Assembly: GCF_031921685.1 (NCBI RefSeq)
Contig: NZ_JAPDHU010000002.1
Location: 124,001-188,000 of the forward strand
Source: Terripilifer sp031921685
GTDB taxonomy: Bacteria; Pseudomonadota; Alphaproteobacteria; Rhizobiales; Beijerinckiaceae
Reading direction: 5' to 3'
DNA length: 64,000 bases
Shown in pieces: positions 17,470-24,880 of this stretch (position 1 is its first letter; each line of letters begins with the position of its first letter). Position numbers and translations under genes: made by a program. A model generated the notes under the pieces. The model did no database searches and was not told the DNA's origin. It saw only the letters and a program-made list of their open reading frames with translations.

Positions 17470-18483
17470 ATGTCATTGCCCGATTTTTCCATGCGTCAGC
17501 TCCTCGAAGCCGGCGCCCACTTCGGCCATCAATCGCACCGCTGGAACCCGAAAATGGGTCCCTATATTTTCGGCGCGCGCAATAACATCCACATCATCGA
17601 TCTCGCCCAGACCGTGCCGCTGCTGCACCAGGCTCTGAAGGCCGTGTCCGACACCGTCGCCAAGGGTGGCCGCGTTCTCCTCGTCGGCACCAAGCGCCAG
17701 GCGTCCGATGCCATCTCCGACGCCGCCAAGCGTTCGGCCCAGTATTACGTCAACTCCCGCTGGCTCGGCGGCATGTTGACCAACTGGAAGACCATTTCCG
17801 GCTCGATCCAGCGCCTGCGCAAGGTCGATGAGGAGCTGAACTCCGGCGCCCAAGGCTTGACCAAGAAGGAACGCCTGATGCTGTCGCGCGAGCGCGACAA
17901 GCTCGAGAAGGCTCTGGGCGGCATCAAGGACATGGGCGGCACGCCCGACCTGATCTTCGTCATCGACACCAACAAGGAACAACTGGCGATCAAGGAAGCC
18001 AACCGCCTGGGCATCCCGGTGGCCGCCATCCTCGACACCAATTGCGATCCCGATGGCATCGCCTTCCCGGTGCCGGGCAATGACGATGCGGGCCGCGCCA
18101 TCGCGCTCTATTGCGATCTGATCGCCCGTGCCGCCATCGACGGCATTTCGCGCAGCCAGGGTTCGTCTGGCGTTGATCTGGGTGCTTCGGAAGCGCCGGT
18201 CGATCATGAGATTCCGGCCGCGCCCGTCGAAGCCGATGACGTGCCGACCGAGGCCTTCGAACTGCTCGCTGCTCCGCGCGGCGCGCCGGACGATCTCGCC
18301 AAGCTGCAGGGCGTTGGTCCGCAGATCGTCAAGAAGCTCAACGACGGCGGCATTTTCCACTACTGGCAGATCGGTGCGATGACCGACGCCGATGTCGCCA
18401 AGGTCGACGCCGATCTCAAGCTGAACGGCCGCATCGCGCGCGACAAGTGGGTCGAGCAGGCCCGCACGCTGGCCGCCGGCTGA
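17470..18483 (+). CDS. rpsB: 30S ribosomal protein S2 with C-terminal helix-hairpin-helix extension
   Basis: 337 aa, about 95 longer than E. coli S2. The standard S2 body spans about 1-235 (MRQLLEAGAHFGHQSHRWNP, RWLGGMLTNWKTI, PDLIFVIDTNKEQLAIKEA, IPVAAILDTNCDPDGI). After an acidic Ala/Pro linker comes a small domain (about 275-337: DDLAKLQGVGPQIVKKLNDG, then FHYWQIGAMTDADV) that looks like a helix-hairpin-helix module of the kind appended to some rhizobial proteins. The role of the tail is unknown. rpsB and tsf form the usual pair. The 207-base leader may contain an S2 autoregulatory structure, which I could not resolve. Confidence 0.98.
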   Translation: MSLPDFSMRQLLEAGAHFGHQSHRWNPKMGPYIFGARNNIHIIDLAQTVPLLHQALKAVSDTVAKGGRVLLVGTKRQASDAISDAAKRSAQYYVNSRWLGGMLTNWKTISGSIQRLRKVDEELNSGAQGLTKKERLMLSRERDKLEKALGGIKDMGGTPDLIFVIDTNKEQLAIKEANRLGIPVAAILDTNCDPDGIAFPVPGNDDAGRAIALYCDLIARAAIDGISRSQGSSGVDLGASEAPVDHEIPAAPVEADDVPTEAFELLAAPRGAPDDLAKLQGVGPQIVKKLNDGGIFHYWQIGAMTDADVAKVDADLKLNGRIARDKWVEQARTLAAG

Positions 18484-18542
18484 GCGCCAGCTCGCACTGA
18501 CTTCAAAGAGCGACATTCAATCGTCGCGATTGTTGCTCAATC

Positions 18543-18571
18543 CTTCGCCTCAGCCGCACGCTGAGGCGAAG
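18543..18571 (+). other. Perfect 11-bp hairpin between rpsB and tsf
   Basis: CTTCGCCTCAG (18543-18553) pairs fully with CTGAGGCGAAG (18561-18571) around a seven-base loop. No T-run follows, so it is not a standard intrinsic terminator. An attenuation, RNA-processing or stability element that sets the rpsB:tsf ratio is the likely use. Confidence 0.6.
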
Positions 18572-18609
18572 ACGTTCCGATCCGAAGGAAATCAGCAAGG
18601 AAATTGCTC

Positions 18610-19533
18610 ATGGCGAACATTACCGCTGCGATGGTGAAAGACCTGCGCGAAAAGACTGGCGCGGGTATGATGGACTGCAAGACCGCGCTCAACGAAACCA
18701 ATGGCGACATCGAAGCGGCCATCGACTGGCTGCGTAAGAAGGGTCTGTCGAAGGCGGCCAAGAAGTCCGATCGCGTCGCGGCCGAAGGTCTCGTCACCGT
18801 TGCCGTCAACGGCCACCAGGGCGTTGCCGTCGAAGTGAACTCCGAAACCGACTTCGTCGCCCGCAACGAAGAATTCCAGGCGCTCGCCCGTTCGATCGCG
18901 CTCGTCGCCCTGGAAAAGGGCATCGTCGACGTGGAGAAGCTGCGCGATCAGCATTATCCCGGCGGCGGCACCGTTGCCGATGCGATCTCGAATGCCATCG
19001 CCACCATTGGTGAGAATATGACCTTGCGTCGCGCCGCTTCGGTGAGCGTCGCGCACGGTGTTGTCGGCCATTACGTCCACAACGCCGTCGCCGAAGGCCA
19101 GGGCAAGATCGGCGTCATCGTCGGCCTCGAATCGACCGGCAACGCTGCGGCACTTGCCGACCTCGGCCGCAAGATCGCCATGCACATCGCCGCCGCTTCG
19201 CCGCTGGCGCTGGATGCCAATGGTCTCGACCCGGCGACCGTCGAGCGCGAGAAGAACGTGCTGCGCGAGAAGAATGCCGGCAAGCCGGCCAATGTGCTCG
19301 AGAAGATCGTCGAGTCCGGCATCAAGACCTATTACAAGGAAGTGACGCTGGTCGAGCAGGCCTTCATCCACGATCCCGCCAAGACGGTCTCGCAGATCGT
19401 CAACGAAGCCGCCAAGGCCGCCGGCGCGCCCGTCGCCCTGAAGGGCTTCGTGCGCTATGCGCTGGGCGAGGGCATCGAGAAGGCTGACGCCCCGGACTTC
19501 GCCGCTGAAGTCGCGAGCATGACCAAAGGCTGA
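18610..19533 (+). CDS. tsf: Translation elongation factor Ts
   Basis: 307 aa guanine-nucleotide exchange factor for EF-Tu. ATG 18610 (MANITAAMVKDLREKTGAGM) is preceded by AAGGAA; an upstream TTG at 18604 is not needed. Signatures: TGAGMMDCKTALNE, AIDWLRKKGLSKAAKKSDR, EVNSETDFVARNEEF and KIAMHIAAASPLAL. It follows rpsB after a 126-base gap containing a strong hairpin, and a terminator comes about 110 bases after its stop. Confidence 0.98.
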   Translation: MANITAAMVKDLREKTGAGMMDCKTALNETNGDIEAAIDWLRKKGLSKAAKKSDRVAAEGLVTVAVNGHQGVAVEVNSETDFVARNEEFQALARSIALVALEKGIVDVEKLRDQHYPGGGTVADAISNAIATIGENMTLRRAASVSVAHGVVGHYVHNAVAEGQGKIGVIVGLESTGNAAALADLGRKIAMHIAAASPLALDANGLDPATVEREKNVLREKNAGKPANVLEKIVESGIKTYYKEVTLVEQAFIHDPAKTVSQIVNEAAKAAGAPVALKGFVRYALGEGIEKADAPDFAAEVASMTKG

Positions 19534-19645
19534 TCTAATCCTGGCCTGGAACGCGCCTTTGCATGCCTCTTGTGCATGACTGGGGCGCAGGCTTCGCGAT
19601 TGCCGCAAGCCGGCGCTTGGATTATTTTGCCGGCACCGTTTGGAG

Positions 19646-19686
19646 GGTGGCGTACGGGTTCTCCCCGACGCCACCTTTCTCCTTTT
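19646..19686 (+). terminator. Terminator of the rpsB-tsf unit
   Basis: GGTGGCGT (19646-19653) pairs with ACGCCACC (19668-19675), with a GGG/CCC pair inside, followed by TTTCTCCTTTT. This separates tsf from the transporter gene starting at 19726. Confidence 0.75.
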
Positions 19687-19725
19687 CGGGATCATTCAGA
19701 CAAGATCAGTAAGGACTGTGTCGCC

Positions 19726-20952
19726 ATGAGCGCCAATGCCGAAGTCAAGGTTGGAGCCGCGCCGTCGGGCGCTCTTGATGCGGTGGGGCCTGTGCACGCG
19801 ATCCTTTGGATCATGTGCTTCGCGCATTTCCTCAACGATCTCCTGCAATCGCTTCTGTCTGCCGTCTTTCCGATGCTGAAGGACACCTACAGCCTCGACT
19901 TCTCCCAGATCGGCTATATCGCCCTGGCGTTTCAGATCACCGCGTCGATCCTGCAGCCGTTCATCGGCATGTACACCGACAAGCGGCCGACGCCCTGGGG
20001 GCTGGCGGTGGGCATGGGCGCGACGCTGACCGGCCTGCTCATGCTGGCCTTCGCGGGCACCTATTGGACATTGCTGATCGCGGCGGCGACCGTCGGTATC
20101 GGTTCGTCGATCTTTCATCCGGAAGGCTCGCGTGTCGTGCGCATGGCCGCTGGCGGCCGTATGGGCACGGCTCAGGCGACGTTCCAGGTTGGCGGCAATT
20201 TTGGTCAGGCGGCGGGTCCGCTGCTGGCGGCCTTCGTCGTCGTTCCCCTCGGCCAGCGCGGTCTCGTCTGGTTCGCGGCCGTGGCCCTCGTGGCGATGGC
20301 GGTTCTGGCCTGGGTCGGTCGCTGGTATGCGGCGGCCATCAAGCGGGAGGGCGGCATCAAGCGCCGTTCCGGCGGTGGTTCGGTCCATGGCTTCACCAGC
20401 AGCAAGGTTTTCACCATCATCACGCTGCTTCTGTTGCTGATGTTCTCGAAGGCCTTCTACAGCTCGAGCCTCAATACGTTCTACACCTTCTATCTGATGG
20501 ACAAGTTCCAGATCAGTCTGCGGGATTCGCAGCTCTATCTGTTCCTGTTCATGGCGGCGACGGCGTCGGGCGTTTATCTGGGCGGCCCGTTGGGCGATCG
20601 CTTCGGGCGCAAATACATCATCTGGTTCTCGATCCTGGGCGCGTTGCCGTTCACCCTGATGCTGCCTTATGCCAACCTCTTCTGGTCGGCGGTGCTGACG
20701 GTGCTGATCGGTTTCATCACCGCTTCGTCCATGTCGCAGATCGTCGTCTATGCGTTGGAACTGGTGCCTGGTCGCACGGGCATGCTGTCGGGCCTGTTCC
20801 TGGGCTTCTCCTTCGGCATGTCGGGTATCGCCGCGGCGGCACTGGGGCATCTGGCTGACGTCACCAGCCTGAACTTCGTGTTCCAGATCTGCGCCTTCCT
20901 GCCGCTGATCGGGGTCGTTGCCTGGTTCCTGCCGAACCTCGAGCGCCGATAA
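19726..20952 (+). CDS. MFS transporter, fosmidomycin-resistance (Fsr) type
   Basis: 408 aa, 12 predicted membrane spans. ATG 19726 (MSANAEVKVGAAP) has AAGGA upstream; a frame opening at 19570 would run through the terminator. Family look: HAILWIMCFAHFLNDLLQSLLSAVFPMLKD, GMYTDKRPTPWGLAVGMG (the loop 2-3 motif), SSIFHPEGSRVVRMAAGGRMGTAQATFQVGGNFGQAAGPLL and GGPLGDRFGRKYII. The HFLND and FHPE(A/G)S blocks are characteristic of Fsr-like exporters. The true substrate is unknown; fosmidomycin targets Dxr, whose gene lies 4 kb downstream, but that may be coincidence. Convergent with irr. Confidence 0.88.
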   Translation: MSANAEVKVGAAPSGALDAVGPVHAILWIMCFAHFLNDLLQSLLSAVFPMLKDTYSLDFSQIGYIALAFQITASILQPFIGMYTDKRPTPWGLAVGMGATLTGLLMLAFAGTYWTLLIAAATVGIGSSIFHPEGSRVVRMAAGGRMGTAQATFQVGGNFGQAAGPLLAAFVVVPLGQRGLVWFAAVALVAMAVLAWVGRWYAAAIKREGGIKRRSGGGSVHGFTSSKVFTIITLLLLLMFSKAFYSSSLNTFYTFYLMDKFQISLRDSQLYLFLFMAATASGVYLGGPLGDRFGRKYIIWFSILGALPFTLMLPYANLFWSAVLTVLIGFITASSMSQIVVYALELVPGRTGMLSGLFLGFSFGMSGIAAAALGHLADVTSLNFVFQICAFLPLIGVVAWFLPNLERR

Positions 20953-20990
20953 CGGGGTAGGGGCGCCGAAGCCCCTGCAACCAGGACACA

Positions 20991-21019
20991 AAAAGAAAAC
21001 GGCCCCGAAGGGGCCGTTT
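20991..21019 (-). terminator. Terminator of irr, possibly bidirectional
   Basis: ACGGCCCC (20999-21006) pairs with GGGGCCGT (21010-21017) around GAA. On the minus strand it is followed by TTTCTTTTTG, which suits irr; on the plus strand only TTTG follows, a weaker signal for the transporter. Confidence 0.85.
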
Positions 21020-21054
21020 GTCGTTCAGGAAACTTGGCAGGAAATCTGGATCGA

Positions 21055-21540
21055 TCAGGAAGTGGCCGTCGGGGCCTTCTTCAGGCGGACGATGACGTCG
21101 ACGCCGGCGATGATCATGCCTTCCGGCGCGCCTGGAACGGCGAGCTGCGGCACCATCATGTCGGGAATGTCGAACAGCTCGTCCTGCTCCTCGACATAGT
21201 AATGATAGTGTGGGCCGGTGTTGGTGTCGTACCAAACCTTGGAACCGAACAGAGCCACTTCGCGCAGCAGGCCGCTTTCGGTGAACTGGCGCAGCGTATT
21301 GTAGACGGTCGCCAGCGACATGTTCACGCGCGCGCCCCGGGCTTCCTCGTAGAGCTGCTCGGCGGTCAGGTGACGGTCACCCTTGCCGAACAACAGCCAG
21401 CCGAGAGCCAGGCGTTGCCGAGTCGGACGAAGTCCCGCCTTGCGCAGCTTTTCGCTGACCATGCGCGGAACACAACCAATCCCTCCAGGGGTCGGACGAG
21501 AGCTAACAGACGCCACTTTTCCCAGTTCCTTTTGTAGCAT
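21055..21540 (-). CDS. irr: Fur-family iron response regulator Irr
   Basis: 161 aa. Irr is the heme-linked regulator of iron and heme genes in Rhizobiales and relatives. The core is diagnostic: GLRPTRQRLALGWLLFGKGDRHLTAEQLYEEA, SLATVYNTLRQFTESGLLREV, then DTNTGPHYHYYVEE. Two points differ from Bradyrhizobium Irr: the heme motif GCP near the N-terminus reads GCVP (residues 22-25), and the HHH heme/metal site reads HYH (111-113). The ATG at 21540 lacks a good ribosome site; ATG 21462 is an alternative that would remove the GCVP. An FNR-type box and a -10 lie upstream. Convergent with the MFS gene. Confidence 0.93.
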   Translation of the reverse strand: MLQKELGKVASVSSRPTPGGIGCVPRMVSEKLRKAGLRPTRQRLALGWLLFGKGDRHLTAEQLYEEARGARVNMSLATVYNTLRQFTESGLLREVALFGSKVWYDTNTGPHYHYYVEEQDELFDIPDMMVPQLAVPGAPEGMIIAGVDVIVRLKKAPTATS

Positions 21541-21577
21541 TTTGGGCGGGCCCGAAAATTTGCACGTTCACTTATGT

Positions 21578-21619
21578 ATTATGACGAGGTTTTTGTCATC
21601 AGAATTTGATCTGAATCAA
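21578..21619 (-). promoter_or_regulatory. FnrN/FixK box with class II promoter geometry before irr
   Basis: TTGAT-CTGA-ATCAA (21606-21619) is an exact FNR/FixK-type palindrome. Read leftward, a CATAAT -10 hexamer occupies 21583-21578, implying a start near 21571, so the box centre falls at about -41.5, the standard class II activator position. The transcript would precede the irr ATG by about 30 bases. The box is about 215 bases from pyrH, too far for direct activation there. Confidence 0.65.
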
Positions 21620-21833
21620 AAAACAAAGAGGCCCGATGCAACTTTCCGGCCAGTTTAGAACCTTTCTGAAAAATCGAGGGTTCTGACATTCCGCCGAAAT
21701 CCGATTGTCCGGATATCGGCCATCTGCTTGACCATTTCCCAGTGAACATAGGCGCCGGCTACTGGCATACAACCCTCGAATCGCGCTAGCGAACAGTGTT
21801 TGGCCGAAATTTGGCTGGCGTTGAGGTGTAAAA

Positions 21834-22544
21834 ATGGGGTCGTTGAAACGTGTCGTGGTGAAATTGTCGGGCGAGGCCCTGATGGGCTCGGGCAGCCATG
21901 GCTTGGATCAGCCCACCCTGGAGCGGATCGCCGGCGACCTCGCCAAATCCGCCGATGCCGGCATTGAGATCGCCGTCGTCGTCGGCGGCGGCAATTTCTT
22001 CCGCGGCATTCAGGGCGCTGACAAGGGGATCGACCGGGCCCGCGCTGATTCCATTGGCATGCTGGCAACGGTGATGAACGCGCTGGCCCTTGAGCATGCC
22101 ATCGAAAAGGCGGGTCACGCGGCCCGCGCCCTGTCGGCGGTGCCGATGCCCTATGTCTGCCAGCCCTATTCGCGCCAGGCGGCTTTGAATCATCTCGGCA
22201 AGGGCCGGGTGACGGTTTTGGCCGGCGGCACCGGCAACCCGTTCTTCACCACCGACACCGGCGCCGTGCTGCGCGCGGCGGAACTGTCGGCCGATGCGGT
22301 CATGAAGGCGACCCAGGTCGACGGGGTCTATTCGGCCGACCCCAAGAAGGACAAAACCGCCACCCGCTATGAAAAGCTGAGCCAGGACGAAGCCATTTCA
22401 AAGAATCTGGCCATCATGGACACGGCGGCCTTTGCCCTTGCCCGTGAGAACCTAATTCCGATAATCGTATTCTCGATCGCCGAACCCGAGGCGATCAGTA
22501 AAGCCCTGCGCGGTGAGGGCAAGTTCACGCTCGTGGCGCCGTAA
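21834..22544 (+). CDS. pyrH: Uridylate kinase
   Basis: 236 aa; phosphorylates UMP to UDP and feeds UDP-sugar and lipid A pathways. GAGGTG precedes the ATG. Motifs of the amino-acid-kinase fold: RVVVKLSGEALMG, VVVGGGNFFRG, IGMLATVMNALAL, VLAGGTGNPFFTTDTGAVLRAAE and ATQVDGVYSADPKKD. Starts the run pyrH-frr-uppS-cdsA-dxr-rseP-bamA-lpxD. In many relatives pyrH follows tsf directly; here a transporter and irr intervene. Confidence 0.98.
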   Translation: MGSLKRVVVKLSGEALMGSGSHGLDQPTLERIAGDLAKSADAGIEIAVVVGGGNFFRGIQGADKGIDRARADSIGMLATVMNALALEHAIEKAGHAARALSAVPMPYVCQPYSRQAALNHLGKGRVTVLAGGTGNPFFTTDTGAVLRAAELSADAVMKATQVDGVYSADPKKDKTATRYEKLSQDEAISKNLAIMDTAAFALARENLIPIIVFSIAEPEAISKALRGEGKFTLVAP

Positions 22545-22608
22545 GACCCGCTCCGGCGGAAAGGCGTAGTGGCGGGCCCATGGCCCGAAGGGATGACGGA
22601 AATAGATC

Positions 22609-23163
22609 ATGGCATATGATATCGCTGATCTTCAGCGGCGGATGCAGAGTTCGATCCAGTCGCTGAAACACGAATACTCCGGTCTGCGCACCGGCCGCGC
22701 CTCGGCCGCTCTGCTCGACCCGGTGCAGGTGGTGGCCTATGGCCAAAGCATGCCGCTCAACCAGGTGGCGACGGTGTCGGTGCCGGAGCCGCGTTTGCTG
22801 GCCGTGCAGGTCTGGGACAAGGGCATGGTCGGTGCTGTCGACAAGGCGGTCCGCGATGCCAATCTCGGTCTCAATCCGACGACCGAAGGGCAGACGCTGC
22901 GCATCCGCATTCCCGAGCTCAACGAGCAGCGCCGCAAGGAGCTCGCCAAGATCGCGCATAAATACGCGGAAGAAGCGCGCGTTGCGGTGCGCCATATCCG
23001 TCGCGATGGCATCGATCAGCTCAAGAAAATGCTGAAGGACAAGGCGATCAGCGAGGACGACGAGAAGCGCTTCAGCAATGATGTGCAGAAGGCGACCGAT
23101 AAGGCCGTCGCCGAGGTCGATCAGGTTCTCGCAGCCAAGGAAAAAGAAATCATGCAGGTTTAG
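22609..23163 (+). CDS. frr: Ribosome recycling factor
   Basis: 184 aa, typical. Splits post-termination ribosomes together with EF-G. Signatures: MQSSIQSLKHEYSGLRTGRASAALLDPV, PLNQVATVSVPEPRLLAVQ, LGLNPTTEGQTLRIRIPELNEQRRKELAKIAHKYAEEARVAVRHIRRDG. Lies 64 bases after pyrH and 19 before uppS. Confidence 0.98.
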   Translation: MAYDIADLQRRMQSSIQSLKHEYSGLRTGRASAALLDPVQVVAYGQSMPLNQVATVSVPEPRLLAVQVWDKGMVGAVDKAVRDANLGLNPTTEGQTLRIRIPELNEQRRKELAKIAHKYAEEARVAVRHIRRDGIDQLKKMLKDKAISEDDEKRFSNDVQKATDKAVAEVDQVLAAKEKEIMQV

Positions 23164-23182
23164 CCCTGGCGGTCGGGGCGCC

Positions 23183-23992
23183 ATGAGCGCGGAGCAGGCG
23201 ATGCGGAACGAAACGGCGGGAGCGACCGACGGCGGCAAGCCCGCTGATGCGCTCCGGATTCCGCGCCACATCGGTATCATCATGGATGGCAACGGACGTT
23301 GGGCCGCGTCACGCGGTCTGCCGCGTTTCGAAGGCCATCGTCGTGGTGTCGAAGCACTGCGCCGCACGATCCGCGCCGCTGGCGATCTCAGAATTTCCTA
23401 TGTGACCATCTATTCCTTCTCGTCGGAGAACTGGTCGCGGCCGCAGCAAGAAGTCTCCGATCTGATGGGACTTCTGAAGCGCTTCATCCGCAACGATCTG
23501 GCCGAACTGCATCGCAGCGGCGTACGCGTGCGTGTCATCGGCTCGCGCGACAAACTGGCCGGCGACATCAGAGCTTTGCTGCTCGAAGCCGAAGAGCTGA
23601 CCAAGAACAACACCAATATGACGCTGGTGGTGGCCTTCAATTATGGCAGCCGTCAGGAGATCGCGGCGGCGGCGCAACGTCTGGCCCAGCGCGCCTTGCG
23701 TGGCGAAATTGATGTATCGTCCATCGATGCCAATGCGCTCGATGCCGAACTCGACACGTCAGGCATTCCCGATCCCGATCTCATTATCCGCACGTCGGGC
23801 GAACAGCGTCTGTCGAACTTTCTGCTGTGGCAGGCCGCTTATGCGGAATTCGTTTTCCTGCCGCTGCATTGGCCAGATTTCGACAAGGCAGCGTTGGAAA
23901 TGGCGCTGCGTGAATATTCCAGCCGCGAGCGGCGTTTCGGTGGCGTGACCGCGGTCGACGAGGCTGGCCGCATTGCCCTGAGTGGTGCGTAA
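23183..23992 (+). CDS. uppS: Isoprenyl transferase (undecaprenyl diphosphate synthase)
   Basis: 269 aa from ATG 23183. Makes the C55 carrier lipid for peptidoglycan and O-antigen from farnesyl diphosphate and IPP. Landmarks: IPRHIGIIMDGNGRWAASRG (catalytic Asp and P-loop), RRGVEALRRTIRAAGD, TIYSFSSENWSRPQQEV and DLIIRTSGEQRLSNFLLWQAAYAEF. The N-terminal 30 residues are a poorly conserved tail. The start lies just after the frr stop; the cdsA GTG follows its own stop after two bases. Confidence 0.97.
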   Translation: MSAEQAMRNETAGATDGGKPADALRIPRHIGIIMDGNGRWAASRGLPRFEGHRRGVEALRRTIRAAGDLRISYVTIYSFSSENWSRPQQEVSDLMGLLKRFIRNDLAELHRSGVRVRVIGSRDKLAGDIRALLLEAEELTKNNTNMTLVVAFNYGSRQEIAAAAQRLAQRALRGEIDVSSIDANALDAELDTSGIPDPDLIIRTSGEQRLSNFLLWQAAYAEFVFLPLHWPDFDKAALEMALREYSSRERRFGGVTAVDEAGRIALSGA

Positions 23993-23994
23993 TC

Positions 23995-24870
23995 GTGTCG
24001 GATGGTCAATCAGACGTGTCGCCGGCGGAACCGCAAAAGACGGGCGCATTGCGCGATCTTGGACCGCGCTTCTTGTCGGCCATCGTCATGGTCGCTCTGG
24101 CGCTCGGCAGCGCCTGGCTTGGCGGACATGTGTTCGCGCTCTTCTGGATGATCGCCGGTTTCGCCGTCTTCTGGGAATGGCAGCGTATGGTCGGCGGCGC
24201 GCAGGAACGCTATCGGCTTATCGTTGGTGGGCTGGCGCTGGCGGTCGCCGCGCAGCTCTCGCTCACGTTGAAGGCCGATATCGCCGTTCTCGTCATCCTC
24301 GTTGGTGCCGTCATCGTTGCCCTTCTGGCCGGACGCGAGAAAGCCCTGTGGGCTGGGCCTGGCCTCGTTTACGCGGGCGCCATGGTCATTTCGGTGTGCG
24401 TGTTGCGTTCTTCTTTCTTTGAAGGGCCGACGTCGATCTTGTGGGCCTTCGCCGTCGTGTGGGGCACCGATGTGATGGCCTATTTCGGCGGCCGGCTGAT
24501 TGGTGGGCCGAAACTGTGGCCGCGCATTTCGCCGGGCAAGACATGGTCGGGCCTGATCTGCGGCGTCGTCTGTGGCGCGGGCCTCGGTGTCAGCGTCGTG
24601 CAATATTGGCGCACGGCGGGTGAGATCAATCTGCTGCCGGTGTTCCTGGTCGGCATTCTCGCGGGGCTCGCGGCGCAGGGCGGCGATCTGTTTGAATCCG
24701 GCATGAAGCGGCATTTCGGCGTCAAGGATTCGAGCCAGCTCATTCCAGGACATGGCGGCGCGATGGACCGGCTTGACGGTTTCATCGTGGCTGTCACCCT
24801 GGCGGCGATCATCGGTCTTGCCCGCAATGGTTTCTATGCGCCGGCGCGCGGCCTGCTGGTCTGGTGGTGA
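23995..24870 (+). CDS. cdsA: Phosphatidate cytidylyltransferase
   Basis: 291 aa integral membrane enzyme making CDP-diacylglycerol for all phospholipids. GTG start two bases after the uppS stop. About seven to eight membrane spans; the C-terminal signature is present (WGTDVMAYFGGRLIGG, KLWPRISPGKTWSGLICG, GGDLFESGMKRHFGVKDSSQLIPGHGGAMDRLDGF). The dxr ATG follows after 10 bases. Confidence 0.97.
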   Translation: MSDGQSDVSPAEPQKTGALRDLGPRFLSAIVMVALALGSAWLGGHVFALFWMIAGFAVFWEWQRMVGGAQERYRLIVGGLALAVAAQLSLTLKADIAVLVILVGAVIVALLAGREKALWAGPGLVYAGAMVISVCVLRSSFFEGPTSILWAFAVVWGTDVMAYFGGRLIGGPKLWPRISPGKTWSGLICGVVCGAGLGVSVVQYWRTAGEINLLPVFLVGILAGLAAQGGDLFESGMKRHFGVKDSSQLIPGHGGAMDRLDGFIVAVTLAAIIGLARNGFYAPARGLLVWW

Positions 24871-24880
24871 GCGGTCTGTG

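Noticed and set aside
19534..19725. 52-codon N-terminal extension of the MFS transporter
   Set aside because: It would run through the tsf terminator; ATG 19726 has a ribosome site and matches the family start.
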